From Siphonodentalium dalli (Eukaryota; Mollusca; Scaphopoda; Gadilida; Siphonodentaliidae), in assembly GCA_032622095.1 (NCBI GenBank), contig CP136066.1, forward strand, positions 5,415,784 to 5,479,783: a stretch of DNA of 64,000 nt. Direction: 5' to 3'. The notes beneath the pieces are model-generated. The model had not been told where the DNA came from and ran no database searches. It worked only from the letters and a program-made list of their open reading frames with translations. Below are positions 46,292-56,499 of this stretch, in pieces. Position 1 is the stretch's first letter. Each line of letters begins with the position of its first letter. A program made the position numbers and the translations under genes.

Positions 46292-46792
46292 TTAAAGGCA
46301 CGTGCGGCCTTAATTGTCGAAAATATTAATATTTGTTCCAAACACCGTAAACAGAAAAACAGTAAAACGCATACAGTTCCGCTCATATATAGCATGACCA
46401 TCGCGTAAACAGCATGTTATCATAAAGACCTACTGTATTTTACCTAAGCAAGAGCCTGATTGTGTTACAGAAGAGAGCACAATGCTACTGGCTAATCACA
46501 CACAAATGGCATAAACGCTCTTTATTAGTTCCATATCAGGTATTCACCAACAAAGAACGCTCTTTATTTTTACCATCATAATATAAACAAACACCAGAAA
46601 AGTAACTTTTTACGCTTTTGTTTACATAACAATGGTCAAACATATGACCATAACATACTGTTTATGCGATATTTCTTATTTGTATAGGGACAAAGTCTAT
46701 CTACATTTTGTTGTTCTTTCTGTTTGTGGCGGTTTTTGACGGGTGGAGATATTTTCACAGGATACCCACCGCCAAGGCCAACCGTGTCTTTA
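46292..46792. mobile_element. TTAA MITE family 2, copy 2
   Basis: Element 46296-46788 between TTAA at 46292-46295 and 46789-46792. Left end AGGCACGTGCGGCC, right end (reverse complement) AGACACGGTTGGCC. CGCTCTTTATT occurs at 46516 and 46559. It lies in the presumed intron between 46098 and 48072. Confidence 0.85.
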
Positions 46793-47364
46793 AGATTAGG
46801 GTTATGGTTGTACACCTGCAATGGGTACTGTTATTTTATTATTTTAACTAAATGTTTACTGACATGTGAAACATCTTAGTATTTTAAAAACAGGGGGGTA
46901 TCCGTAGTCCCATTGGGACAGTCACACCTCTAGTTATTTTTGGCACTTTTCTGTTTATCAATGAGGTCTCTACCATTGCCTATGCAGGGCTCAAAATCCA
47001 TTGAAAGTGAGGAGAATCTAAATTTATTCTGATCTTTTGATAGTTAGGAATCTAAATATCAGCATGTTCCAAAATCAGACCACGAGGGCCGCAGCCACGA
47101 GCGGGGTTGGAGTTTGAAGCGGGTAATGCATGGATTTCCAAACTGCACTTCCGTTTCAGGCAACGAAAAGTCGAAAACGTTTTTCGCAATCAACATTCAA
47201 CAGGACTTCCTTCAACTGACAGCTATCGTCGTTTCAGCCGAACTACTGCTAATATTTTTTCCACTAAAATTAGTTTTTTTTTAACACAAATCAGATGTTG
47301 GCAATTGTGCAAATCAATTTTGATTCAGGACATGCAGTGTTTGTCACACAAATAACATGGAATA

Positions 47365-47853
47365 TTAAAGGCACGGGAGGCCTTAGTTGTCGAAAATATT
47401 CATATTTGTTCCAATCACCGTAAACAGAAAAACATTAAAACGCATACAGTTTCGTTCATATATACCATGACCATCGCGTAAACAGCATGCTATCATACAT
47501 ACCTACTATATTTTACCTAAGCAAGAGCCTGATTGTGTTACAGAAGACAGCACAGTGTTACCGGCTAATCACACACAAATGGTATAAACGCTCTTTATTA
47601 GTTCCATATCAGGATTCAGCAACAACGAACGCTCTTTATGTTTACCATCATAATATAAACAAACACCAGGAAAGTAACTTTTTATGCTTTTGTTTACATA
47701 ACAATGGTCAAACATATGACAATAACATACTGTTTATGCGATATTGCTTATTTGTATACGGACAAAGTCTGTCTACATTTTAATATTCTTTCTGTTTTGT
47801 TGCGGTTTTTAACCGATGGAAATATTTTCACAGCAAGGCCTCGCGTACCTAAA
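47365..47853. mobile_element. TTAA MITE family 2, copy 3 (right end degraded)
   Basis: TTAA at 47365-47368, then AGGCACGGGAGGCC. Strong similarity to copy 2 runs to about 47800. The right end is altered (GGCCTCGCGTACCTAAAA) and lacks a clean TTAA. CGCTCTTTAT is at 47589 and about 47631. Confidence 0.8.
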
Positions 47854-48071
47854 AGCCCTGCTATGGTTGCCTATGACTCGTTATGTATGCAAGGTGGACA
47901 AATATTGTTTTGGTTCGTTTTTTTGTTTTTTTTATTTGATTTTGAGGCGTGCCATTGTGTTTATTATTTGCTTCATTCTGGAGTGAACAAATCAATACGC
48001 TTTGAGCATGTTTTAGTAAATTCAGTCCTTAAAATCCACAAATATTAATTAGAATGTGTCTTCCTTTCTAG

Positions 48072-48329
48072 GGTGTGATGTCTGAAGACTTGGATAAAGA
48101 AACGAAAACAAATCGTCAGACAGCCCCCACATTGGTGCTCTTTCTTTCGGAGGACAGCGGAGAGATGGAGGGAGCAGTTGTTGTAGGCGACGATGTTCGG
48201 ATTTGGTTGCATAGTAATGACCCATTTCACCATTTGAAGCTGTTCGTTGCCTCTTGGCCATTTACTATGTCTGAGCTTAGAGACTATTTTGCCAATGGAG
48301 GAGTGTTATTTACTTGTGTAGTCAACTGA
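48072..48329 (+). CDS. Candidate 3' exon, 85 codons, unknown
   Basis: It follows the acceptor TTCCTTTCTAG (AG at 48070-48071) and is open to TGA at 48327. The sequence is acidic at first (SEDLDKETKT), then has hydrophobic and aromatic positions (TLVLFLSEDSGEMEG, VVVGDDVRIWLH, LKLFVASWPF), suggesting a folded small domain. With the 13 codons at 46060-46098 it makes a 98-residue protein. There is no cysteine-histidine motif, signal peptide or membrane span. I do not recognise it. Codon-level openness plus good splice sites are the evidence; a transcript would be decisive. Confidence 0.45.
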   Translation, partial: GVMSEDLDKETKTNRQTAPTLVLFLSEDSGEMEGAVVVGDDVRIWLHSNDPFHHLKLFVASWPFTMSELRDYFANGGVLFTCVVN

Positions 48330-48569
48330 TCTAATGATAGTTCAATTAGCTTGAAGAGTGTCATCGTGATACTACAGTCGACACATATTGGCTAATCCTT
48401 CAGCCACTGAACCATGTGCGTAGCTATAGTAAATTCAAGACACAATTGTGTCAAGTATGTTTTATTAATTCGAACATGACTATTATTTTTTGTTTTAAAT
48501 AATCATTTACTTGACTATCTTTTTGTAGTCAAGCTTGTATATATAGACAAATTTGATATATTTAACATT

Positions 48570-48854
48570 TTAACGGCACTGATGGCCTTGGTTGGCTGGT
48601 TACCCACAAAACACACTTTGTATGAACTAAGCATTTGTTTATATACATGACATAATTAGTGTTTGATAAGCAAAATAATGAACAAAGTGGCAATTTTTTT
48701 CGGAGAGTGATTTATTGTGACCAATCAATATTGAAATATCTTGAGTGGCGAGGATTAGCGAGCGCTATATCGGTATGTTGTAAATAATATGGCTTCAATT
48801 TTAAGCAGAGATTTATAACACAATACACAGCGCAAAGGCCATCCGTATATTTAA
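48570..48854. mobile_element. TTAA MITE family 2, diverged short copy 4
   Basis: TTAA at 48570-48573 and 48851-48854. The ends CGGCACTGATGGCCTTGG and GCAAAGGCCATCCGTATAT resemble the other copies, but the interior is shorter and lacks the CGCTCTTTAT pair. Confidence 0.65.
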
Positions 48855-49257
48855 TGGAATAACTTTTAGCACCATCTACAATGTTATGCCTATTTTCATA
48901 TCCTTTGTGCTGAATTTTCAAGGATATATTCATGGCTCCAGACCGAATTACGACATATCTATCGTTAGGTCATTAGTATGTAGACATTATAGCAACATAT
49001 TAAATATGTTTATAATGCAGTCTTTTTTAATGTGTTAATATTTATGTGAAACATAATTTGTATACACCAGTACTATGAGCAGTCATGGAAAATAGCACAT
49101 TTTGACATTACCACAGTGAACTATTGGAATAACTCAGTTGTATTAGGTGCAAGGCAGCAAACATTTTGGAATTATATATAGATTACTTTGTAGCAATTAG
49201 TTTTGGACTTTGTGTAGGCAAGCTGTTTTTTCGTTGTTTTTAAAGGGGGGGCTGTAC

Positions 49258-49583
49258 CAATGTACCCTAAATCTGGCATTTTGTAGGATCATCTCCTTTT
49301 ATACTCAAAATAATCTATGGAACAAATGAATAAATTAGAGCCATGGATGAGCGCAAAATACACTCATGTGTTCTAATAACGATGCAAACATCATGGCAAT
49401 TATAATTAAAATGAGTCTTAAATTCATATTCATTATAATTGCCATGTTATTTGCATCGTTCATAGAGTATATGAGTGGATTTTGCACTAATCCATGGCTC
49501 AAATTCATTCATTTCTTACACATAATCTGTTGAATATAAACGGAGATGGTCCCAAAAAGTACTGGATTTAGTATACATTACCA
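49258..49583. mobile_element. Foldback MITE (hairpin)
   Basis: Long arms are inverted: GTACCCTAAATCTGGCATTT at left against the reverse complement of ACTGGATTTAGTATACATT at right, then TTTTATACTC, AATGAATAAATT, GAGCCATGGAT and AACGATGCAAA blocks on both sides. The loop is near AATTATAATTAAAATGAGTC. Related copies, partly truncated, occur at about 57945-58020 and 59595-59880. Confidence 0.8.
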
Positions 49584-49589
49584 CTTTAA

Positions 49590-50089
49590 GGTCTCAAGAA
49601 TCCTGAGAAACGTATAAATTTCCCTAATGCATTACTGCTTAGGTAAAAAAAATAGTGATATTTCCGGACATCCGCCCCTACTATTGTACTAACCCGTGAA
49701 ACAATTAATACTTGCAAAAACCTAATTAAAATTTCCTTTATCATCTTTGATTGTATTCTCTGGACCCGAATAAAGGTACATGTAGTTAGGCTCATTTGTG
49801 TTCAAATCCCACCATTACAGTGCTTATTTAGCACCCTATGTTTATTAAAAGTCCCTTGGAAAAACAGATGAATATAATCCATATATGAATTTAAAAAAAA
49901 ATAAATAATTATTTACGCCCGCCCCTAATTTTTTCCCCGTCTGTTAGCGGAAACATCACTATTTTTAGACCTAATATCAAAATCAGCCTAAAAATATGTA
50001 TAAAACTATTGAACTGTGAGAATGCATGATTTTACTTATGTTTTGTCTGTAGCTGTTACACATATGTAAATTTGACTATCCTGTTACTG
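49590..50089. other. Gene-free stretch
   Basis: No coding signal. GTTCAAATCCCACC at 49800 resembles a tRNA T-loop, but the rest of a tRNA is missing. Confidence 0.4.
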
Positions 50090-50560
50090 TTAAATATGTT
50101 ACTTGAATAAACACATTCTATTTTATAAACATATTTCGTCTTATAAACGTGTCCATGTGTGTGTAAAGTGGAACAACCACATAAACGCCCGGATGTGTTT
50201 TTAACCTAAACACATCAACACATCAGCTAAACACATTATTATGTTTATAACCTAAATGGCATGTTATTATAATGCGTTTATTTCCAAAACATTATATGTG
50301 TTTAATGACACAAACGTGGTGTTTAGGTAATAAACACATCAATATGTTTAGAAACAAAACGCCATGTTAACACCATGTGTTTATTCCTTAAACACATTAG
50401 TTTATTTTCTAAACATATTTGACATTTATTCATTAAAAACGTGACGTTTAGATAATAAACATTCCATTTAGAAAATAAATGCGTTGACGCGTGTGAAAAC
50501 TGTAACGGTATTGCGTTTAAGATTGTGTTGAGATCCTAAACACCTATTTTTACAGTGTAT
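50090..50560. repeat. Dense cluster of TAAACACAT motifs in both orientations
   Basis: More than a dozen TAAACACAT/ATGTGTTTA-type octamers, including ATAAACACATCAATATGTTT and AACACCATGTGTTTATTC, occur in alternating orientation, allowing many small hairpins. It may be an old foldback element. No gene. Confidence 0.6.
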
Positions 50561-50770
50561 ACTCGCATCGAAAGTCCACGACCAGATGAAATAGTCTCGC
50601 CGAAAAAAGACCATCAGGCCAAAAAAAATTCTCTAAGCCGACTACTGTTAATCAATTCGGCACCATGATGAACGAAACAAATTATTGCGTTAGTTTACTA
50701 TAATTTTCACATAATTTTGCTGTATTTCTGACGAAAAATGTGACAAATTTGTATTTATCAAGAAATGATA

Positions 50771-51283
50771 TCAAGTTATCAGAAATGTCAGATATGTGCC
50801 CCAAAATATTGCTGTAAGTTCCGGTGTGTTCAGGTTGTCCAGCATAATATGGAATTTGATCCCAAAGTGATCAATTATCTTGTACCATTTACCATTTCGA
50901 GTTTCGCAAATTGATGGGCAATCGAACAATATGTGCATTACTTTGTGTATATACGGATGCAGACACTCATCACAAACTCCTTTTTGGTCATATGTAGTTT
51001 GTGATATTATTATTCCCACCTGAAGATAATCATCTTTGAATTGAAGATGCGCATGGCATTCGCACCGTAAAAATGACATTGAAAATTCACTGAAATTATG
51101 TAGCCACGGATAACTAGTAATTGTGGTTTTCCAACTTTCATTGTACTTTGTATAAATGGCTACATTTTCAAGATTCGTCCAACTATCTTTAGTTGGGAAG
51201 GTATTATCATCAGCAAAGTTCGTAAGGAAATCAAGTAAACCATATCTTAATAAGATTATGATTAGCTCATTTAAAAATGACTT
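50771..51283 (-). pseudogene. Non-LTR reverse-transcriptase C-terminal fragment
   Basis: An open minus-strand frame of about 170 codons ends at 50771. It has no start codon of its own at the 5' side and begins after a stop at 51284-51286. It contains LLRYGLLDFL, then a WLHNFSEFSMSFLR block and a C-terminal knuckle CDECLHPYIHKVMHILFDCP, followed by CETRNGKWYKII. The C-x2-C...H...C pattern after an RT-connection-like region is typical of the C-terminus of non-LTR pol proteins. Polymerase motifs are absent, so it is a 5'-truncated copy. It differs from the fragment at 19429-19740, so two families are present. Confidence 0.6.
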
Positions 51284-53042
51284 TCAGAGGCGAATTAATG
51301 TTAATGTTCATGGGGCTATCAGATGAATGTTTTAATCTTTCGAATGATTTGATGATCAACCGTAATGGGAAATAACAAAAATCATACAGGTATATGTAAA
51401 TGATCATACATGCCGTAATTGTAAATGTTGTTTCTGCAAAACAATCCAAAATATTTTTTTTTATATAGAAAAGTTCACAAAATCAATGTGAAAACAAGAG
51501 CACCACCCATAGTATCCCCCGCCAAGCATACCGATGATCATTTAAATCCGATTGACGATGCCCAAGATAGTGAGATTCAAAGTTGTTAGTACCCCTGTAT
51601 CATATTTTTCATGCTTGTGCTGAAGTATCCATACCGGTTACTTCAACACAACAAGAGCACATGACCACAATTTAGAAGAACAAAATAATTTCACAATTAT
51701 TTGAACGGATTGTCAAATTTTACCCCCAATTGGAAAAATATGCATGTTGTGTATTTCAACAGAAATTCAGGAACTGACGCAATTTAAGACATACTGAGAA
51801 CCTGGTGTGAATATACCTGCGATGGGGTCTCAAGCCTATACCCCTTCACGTTAGAAAAATGCCAGTAAATGGCATACATTGTGAGTACAATGTACATGTA
51901 GCTTGAGGGTGGAAGTGATCCATCATTCCGCTCTGATGTCAACCAGGCCTCCTCATTCTACGTACTTGACTCATGTAAAAGACTACAATCGAGCAATATG
52001 TCAAATATGTAATGTAAGACTTTGTGACTTGACAATCAATGACACGAGATCAGCAATATGGAACTACATGGTATATAGCCTACTGGAGAATAAATTAAAG
52101 ATGCATAATCCGAATTAACACTCCCAATTTACTATTTCTTTGGCTTCGGGGGTAACATTGTTTGATTTGAGTTGAAGAACCAACCCATCAAAGCTCAGAG
52201 TGATCAGATATAAATTTCTGAAATTTATTATTTTTCACCACCGGTACCTCTTGCCAGCCTGGCAAAAATTCGAAGGGCCGACGGTCTCGGATCAAATTGC
52301 GGATGAAGATGTTTAACTCTAAAATTAAGTGGTTTGGATGTAAGATATTTGACAATCTGGCTAAATTTGGCTGAACAAAATTTTGATAAATAACACGTTT
52401 TTGGCAATTTTATACTACAGCTGACTGGTTTAATAGCATTATTTGTGGGCAATTAATCGATTCTGATAACTGAAGCGGCATTTCAACAAAAAAAATTTGT
52501 TGCAATCTGATGATATGGGGACCATCAAATCGGATTGAGTACCTTTAAGCCCAATATTTGACAAACCCCATTCGCCCGCCGTCTGTACAGCGTTGGTCTC
52601 TATAATTCATTTCTCAGAAGAGATTGGATTATTTCGCTACACTTTGGACACAAACCTTTTAAATAGGTTGACCGTTTACATGCAAGACAAATACCCACGT
52701 ATATTACAGCACATAATAACGTATAATCACGCATATTGTTCCATACATCTACCCAAAGTATACCACTGATTTCTATCTATTTCTTACACCCGGACAATGA
52801 ACACTTATTAATTCTCACACGCTGGAGGTCTTGTATTTCTGTTTATTTATTTTTGAGTATTTGTACATACACATTTATTGCACGTGTTGTACCAACATTC
52901 ACTTCGTGTAAACCATGTTATGACATATACGTGGTTTTACGGTTATATAACATACATTATTAGTATTATTGTTACTTGATACAAGTTACACGTACGTGCG
53001 GCAGCACCTGTCTATTAATACTTAGCTAATATTATTTCGCAG
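51284..53042. other. Region upstream of lectin exons
   Basis: No supported exon was found, although the lectin gene should have at least one exon with a signal peptide upstream, ending in phase 1. I could not identify it. Confidence 0.4.
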
Positions 53043-53237
53043 ATATCTGGATTCCAATGGGATATGAGGAATTAGGCGACGGTAATTCACAATTCCTCAT
53101 CATACGGCCATCAACAAACGAGATGTCCCATACCGCAGCAAAGGGCATGTGTGAAGGAATAGGTGCTCACTTGTTGGTAGTTGAGAATGAGGCAATGAGG
53201 ACAACACTGATGAATTACATGGTCAACAATTCACTAA
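53043..53237 (+). CDS. C-type lectin domain, N-terminal exon
   Basis: The acceptor TTATTTCGCAG precedes 53043 and the donor A|GTAAGT starts at 53238. The exon encodes about 65 residues: IWIPMGYEEL, then a stretch leading to SHTAAKGMCEGIGAHLLVVE, the classic first helix and beta strand of a C-type lectin-like domain (A..C...GA.L..V). The exon starts with 2 nt of a codon and ends with 1 nt, which joins in frame to 54485. Such proteins are usually secreted or membrane-anchored and act in recognition of glycans or microbes. The intron to the next exon is 1247 bp. Confidence 0.85.
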
Positions 53238-54484
53238 GTAAGTATATGGTAATCAGGTTTTAAAAAACTAGGGATTGCGAAAATGGTTGTGGTGCGTCTC
53301 CACAATGGCTGCATCAAAATGTTGAGGTTGCCGTCCCTCAATTATCACCAAAATATTGGCTAACATTGTGTCAATATTTTGATTTTCCAGCCATAATTTA
53401 GGAAAAAAAAAACATCGCATTTTTGTTCTACTTTCGGTAATCTGTTAGACCAATATAGGCATCATCGGGGAACTGTTTAACCTGATGGGGTGTCAATAAT
53501 ACAACTAAACGATATAAGATTTATCATGTGAAACGGTGTCGGGTGGTACAGTTTCAGTTTGAAATTTTAAGTTGGATATCCCCTCCCTCCAATGGAAATC
53601 AACTAGACAATAAATGCAACAAAAATAACCTTGACTGGATATATATTGAACTATTAGTTATGCTCTCGAGTCATGAAAGTCATGAAAAAACAGTGGCGTG
53701 AAACAAAAAACACAGTCAGTGGGCACCCACCACCCTTAGGGCCAGATGTTCTCATTTGGGGGGATGTTCACCCCCTTGGGATTTCCAACCGCACCTACCA
53801 CACTTGAAGAGACGAAGACCAATAGTTCGCGAAATTCCGTTTGCACTCGTCACCTTGGGTTGAAAGGTTCAACTGCTACTTCAAGCTTTCCAAATTAGAA
53901 ATTCACAACCGGATCTCCTAAATGGTTGGACAGTTCCAAATTGATGGCCATTTCAGTACGAATTTGTGACAAAAGGTAGGACACTATGAAAACAATTGTG
54001 TTATGCACGTAATGTCCAACTAATGCGTCAGGTATGAACGTTTTAAACTCTTGAAAATTTTGACCAAACTTGGAGGTGAAATACCCCTTCCTACGTCGTT
54101 GTCCACCACACAGGGACGTGGTTAGATGGTATCCGTTGGGGTGTACACCATGACATTTGTATTAATATTCTAGTATATTCTTTAGTGACCATATCCGCAT
54201 ATGACATTCAACGCATTGTTTTCGTCTTTTCTCCGGGTTAATGAACTTTGTAAAGGATCACTCAAATTAATTATGTGTTTGTGAATGTATGAATGCCTCT
54301 TAAACATATCGTACTATAGTGTGAGGTCAGACATAACAAGTGCCTAAGTAATACGATTCAACTCGTGACGTCAACGGGTCATTTCTGATGAATGGTGGAG
54401 CCCAACATAATCTGTAACTGATCATTGTAATGGTGAGTTTCCGAAACCGCTCTATCAAATTTATCTTCTTTTATTTCCATGCAG

Positions 54485-54696
54485 ACAACTTGTGGGTGGA
54501 CGGACAAAGATACAACATCTCGTCGCCGTGGAAACACTGGGATGGGAGCACAGTTTCATATACAGGAGCGGCAGGCTATTCAAATGGATGGAATGAGAAA
54601 TGCTGGCGTCTAAGCATGGCTAAGGCATATAACCTGGTGGACGCCACATGTGGGTCGATTTTCTACTACGCCTGTCAAATTAGACAAATGTACTGA
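54485..54696 (+). CDS. C-type lectin domain, C-terminal exon
   Basis: The acceptor TTTTATTTCCATGCAG ends at 54484 and the stop TGA is at 54694-54696. The exon reads NLWVDGQRYNISSPWKHWDG, then SNGWNEKCWRLS, and near the C-terminus DATCGSIFYYACQI. It contains the three C-terminal cysteines of the domain (C in KCW, ATC, YAC). The glycan-selecting EPN or QPD motif is absent, and the WND-like calcium motif appears as NLVDATC, so calcium-dependent mannose/galactose binding of the canonical kind is unlikely. With the first exon this gives about 137 residues, a single complete domain minus the signal peptide. Confidence 0.88.
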
Positions 54697-55785
54697 AAAT
54701 TTAAAACCTGATTAAGCTGTACGAGAGATACAGACAATTGAGAGCTTAGGCTCCAGGAGTGGGCGACTTTCGTATTAATACAGATTGATAATGCTAATTA
54801 TATGCGGTCGCAGCCATGCATGATCGAGATTCATTACATGATCTAATAAATCAGATACGACGGGTGGTAAAACTGTGCACATGTCTCACCAATTAGCAGA
54901 GCTTGTGCAAGGTTACTGTATTTTCTTGTTACATTGACATTTTAAATCAGAAGGCGGATATAAAAGACACTGGCGAAATACGCTTGATCAGATGATGATA
55001 TTCGTCTCCAGAAGCTACCGTGTTGGTAATTTGGAATATAGCTTTGATTTATCGATATTTTCCCAACTGTCAAACTCGATTGCCAGTCAATGATATATGC
55101 GTTTAAACCTGGCTAACGTACTTATAGATTGCTTTGTTTCGGCGGAGATGCGGGAAGTTGGGCTGAATTTGTCATTCTCGCCAGTTTTTTGTCATATAGT
55201 TACCGATGTTCCTGGAATTACGATAATTAACCCAGGTTATGTAGACGTGCGATAAAGGTACACAGGCTATTGTGAATTGTGATAAAGTTACCCAGGTAAA
55301 TATAAGTCCATGTAGAACATCCTATAATTATACCATTTGTTTTTGTATTGAAAGGACCGGTTCTGTTGCTAACATTCAAACATTTACGGTCAACGAGAGG
55401 TGCGATGGTCAGGTGGATTGTGTGTCTGACGTCCAGTCAGCAGCTTCGATCGGACCCCGGGTCGATTGACCTCGATCATCAACATTCAAAAGGACAGCGC
55501 TAAATGGTGGTTTGGTGGGCAGAATCCAGAATATTCGAATAGCGCGAAAGTTATATTCGTTCTCTAGAAAAGAGCAGGTCCGTTAAATGCTAATGTAATA
55601 TGTGCCATGTATCTTATATATGCCTCGGTGAGGTGTCGTAAAGCGACAATCCTCTCCTGCCCATGTCATGTACAGGGGCGGCACTGTGATTCACGCATGC
55701 CTGATTCACTGATACACAATCGTGGGCAACGATCCACGGGTTAATGACAATATGCTCTGTCTAAACTCCAACCCCTTGGGTCCTA
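54697..55785. other. Downstream of lectin gene, no gene seen
   Basis: The 3' untranslated region and intergenic DNA. No clear AATAAA lies near the stop, though AATAAA occurs near 54846. The short frame at 55272-55469 has no support. Confidence 0.4.
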
Positions 55786-55787
55786 CG

Positions 55788-56020
55788 TTAATAAACATTT
55801 GATGTGAAGGTGTTTACAATAGAATTACCGCTCATTGGGCCGTCAGTTAATACACAGTTGCGGTGATGGTGTTTACGACAAAGTTACCGGCCATTGGGCC
55901 GTCAGTTAATACACAGTTGAGGTGGAGGTGTTTACAATCGAGTTACCGCTCCTTTTGCCGTAATTTAATAACATTTGATGCGATTGTGTTTTCAACATAG
56001 TTACCGCTCGCCAATGATGG
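55788..56020 (+). repeat. Four tandem units of about 60 bp
   Basis: Each unit contains TTAATA-ACA-TTTGATG or TTAATACACAGTTG, then GGTGTTTACAA and AGTTACCGCTC. Units two and three are the most alike (CATTGGGCCGTCAG ends). Confidence 0.8.
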
Positions 56021-56499
56021 TGGAGTTAGAGTATTCGCATAGATGTGGAATTATATAGTGTATATCGGTAGTGACCGTAGTGATGGTGTTTTCTCAAAAG
56101 GTACTGTATCACAAATTTAAGAATCTGGGTGACCTTAGAAAACTTTGCGAGTGACCAGTTCAGCAGAACATTTTCTGAGACACCGAAACCTGAAAACCAA
56201 GGGTCTAAACCATCAGAGAAAAATCAGTAGATATGTACAATCGATGTTAGAAAATCAAATGTTGTTACGACAGGAGACTTTGAGGGTCTCTGAAGATAAC
56301 TTTCAGCATGAAACAATTAAACATGATCTATCTATCCCAAGCAAGTTTTATATAGTTCCCTGGGTAAGTAAATATAAATACGAGTCGAAAATACCTGTCC
56401 GGAACCTCTTTTATCAATTTATGTTGACCTTATTTCGAGTTCCTGGTATAAAACAAACAACCTGTCGGTAGAGTTTTACGGTGAAATTTTATAACAGAA

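Noticed and set aside
49797-49815. tRNA-like T-loop (GTTCAAATCCCACC)
   Set aside because: No matching acceptor, D-arm or anticodon arm could be arranged upstream.
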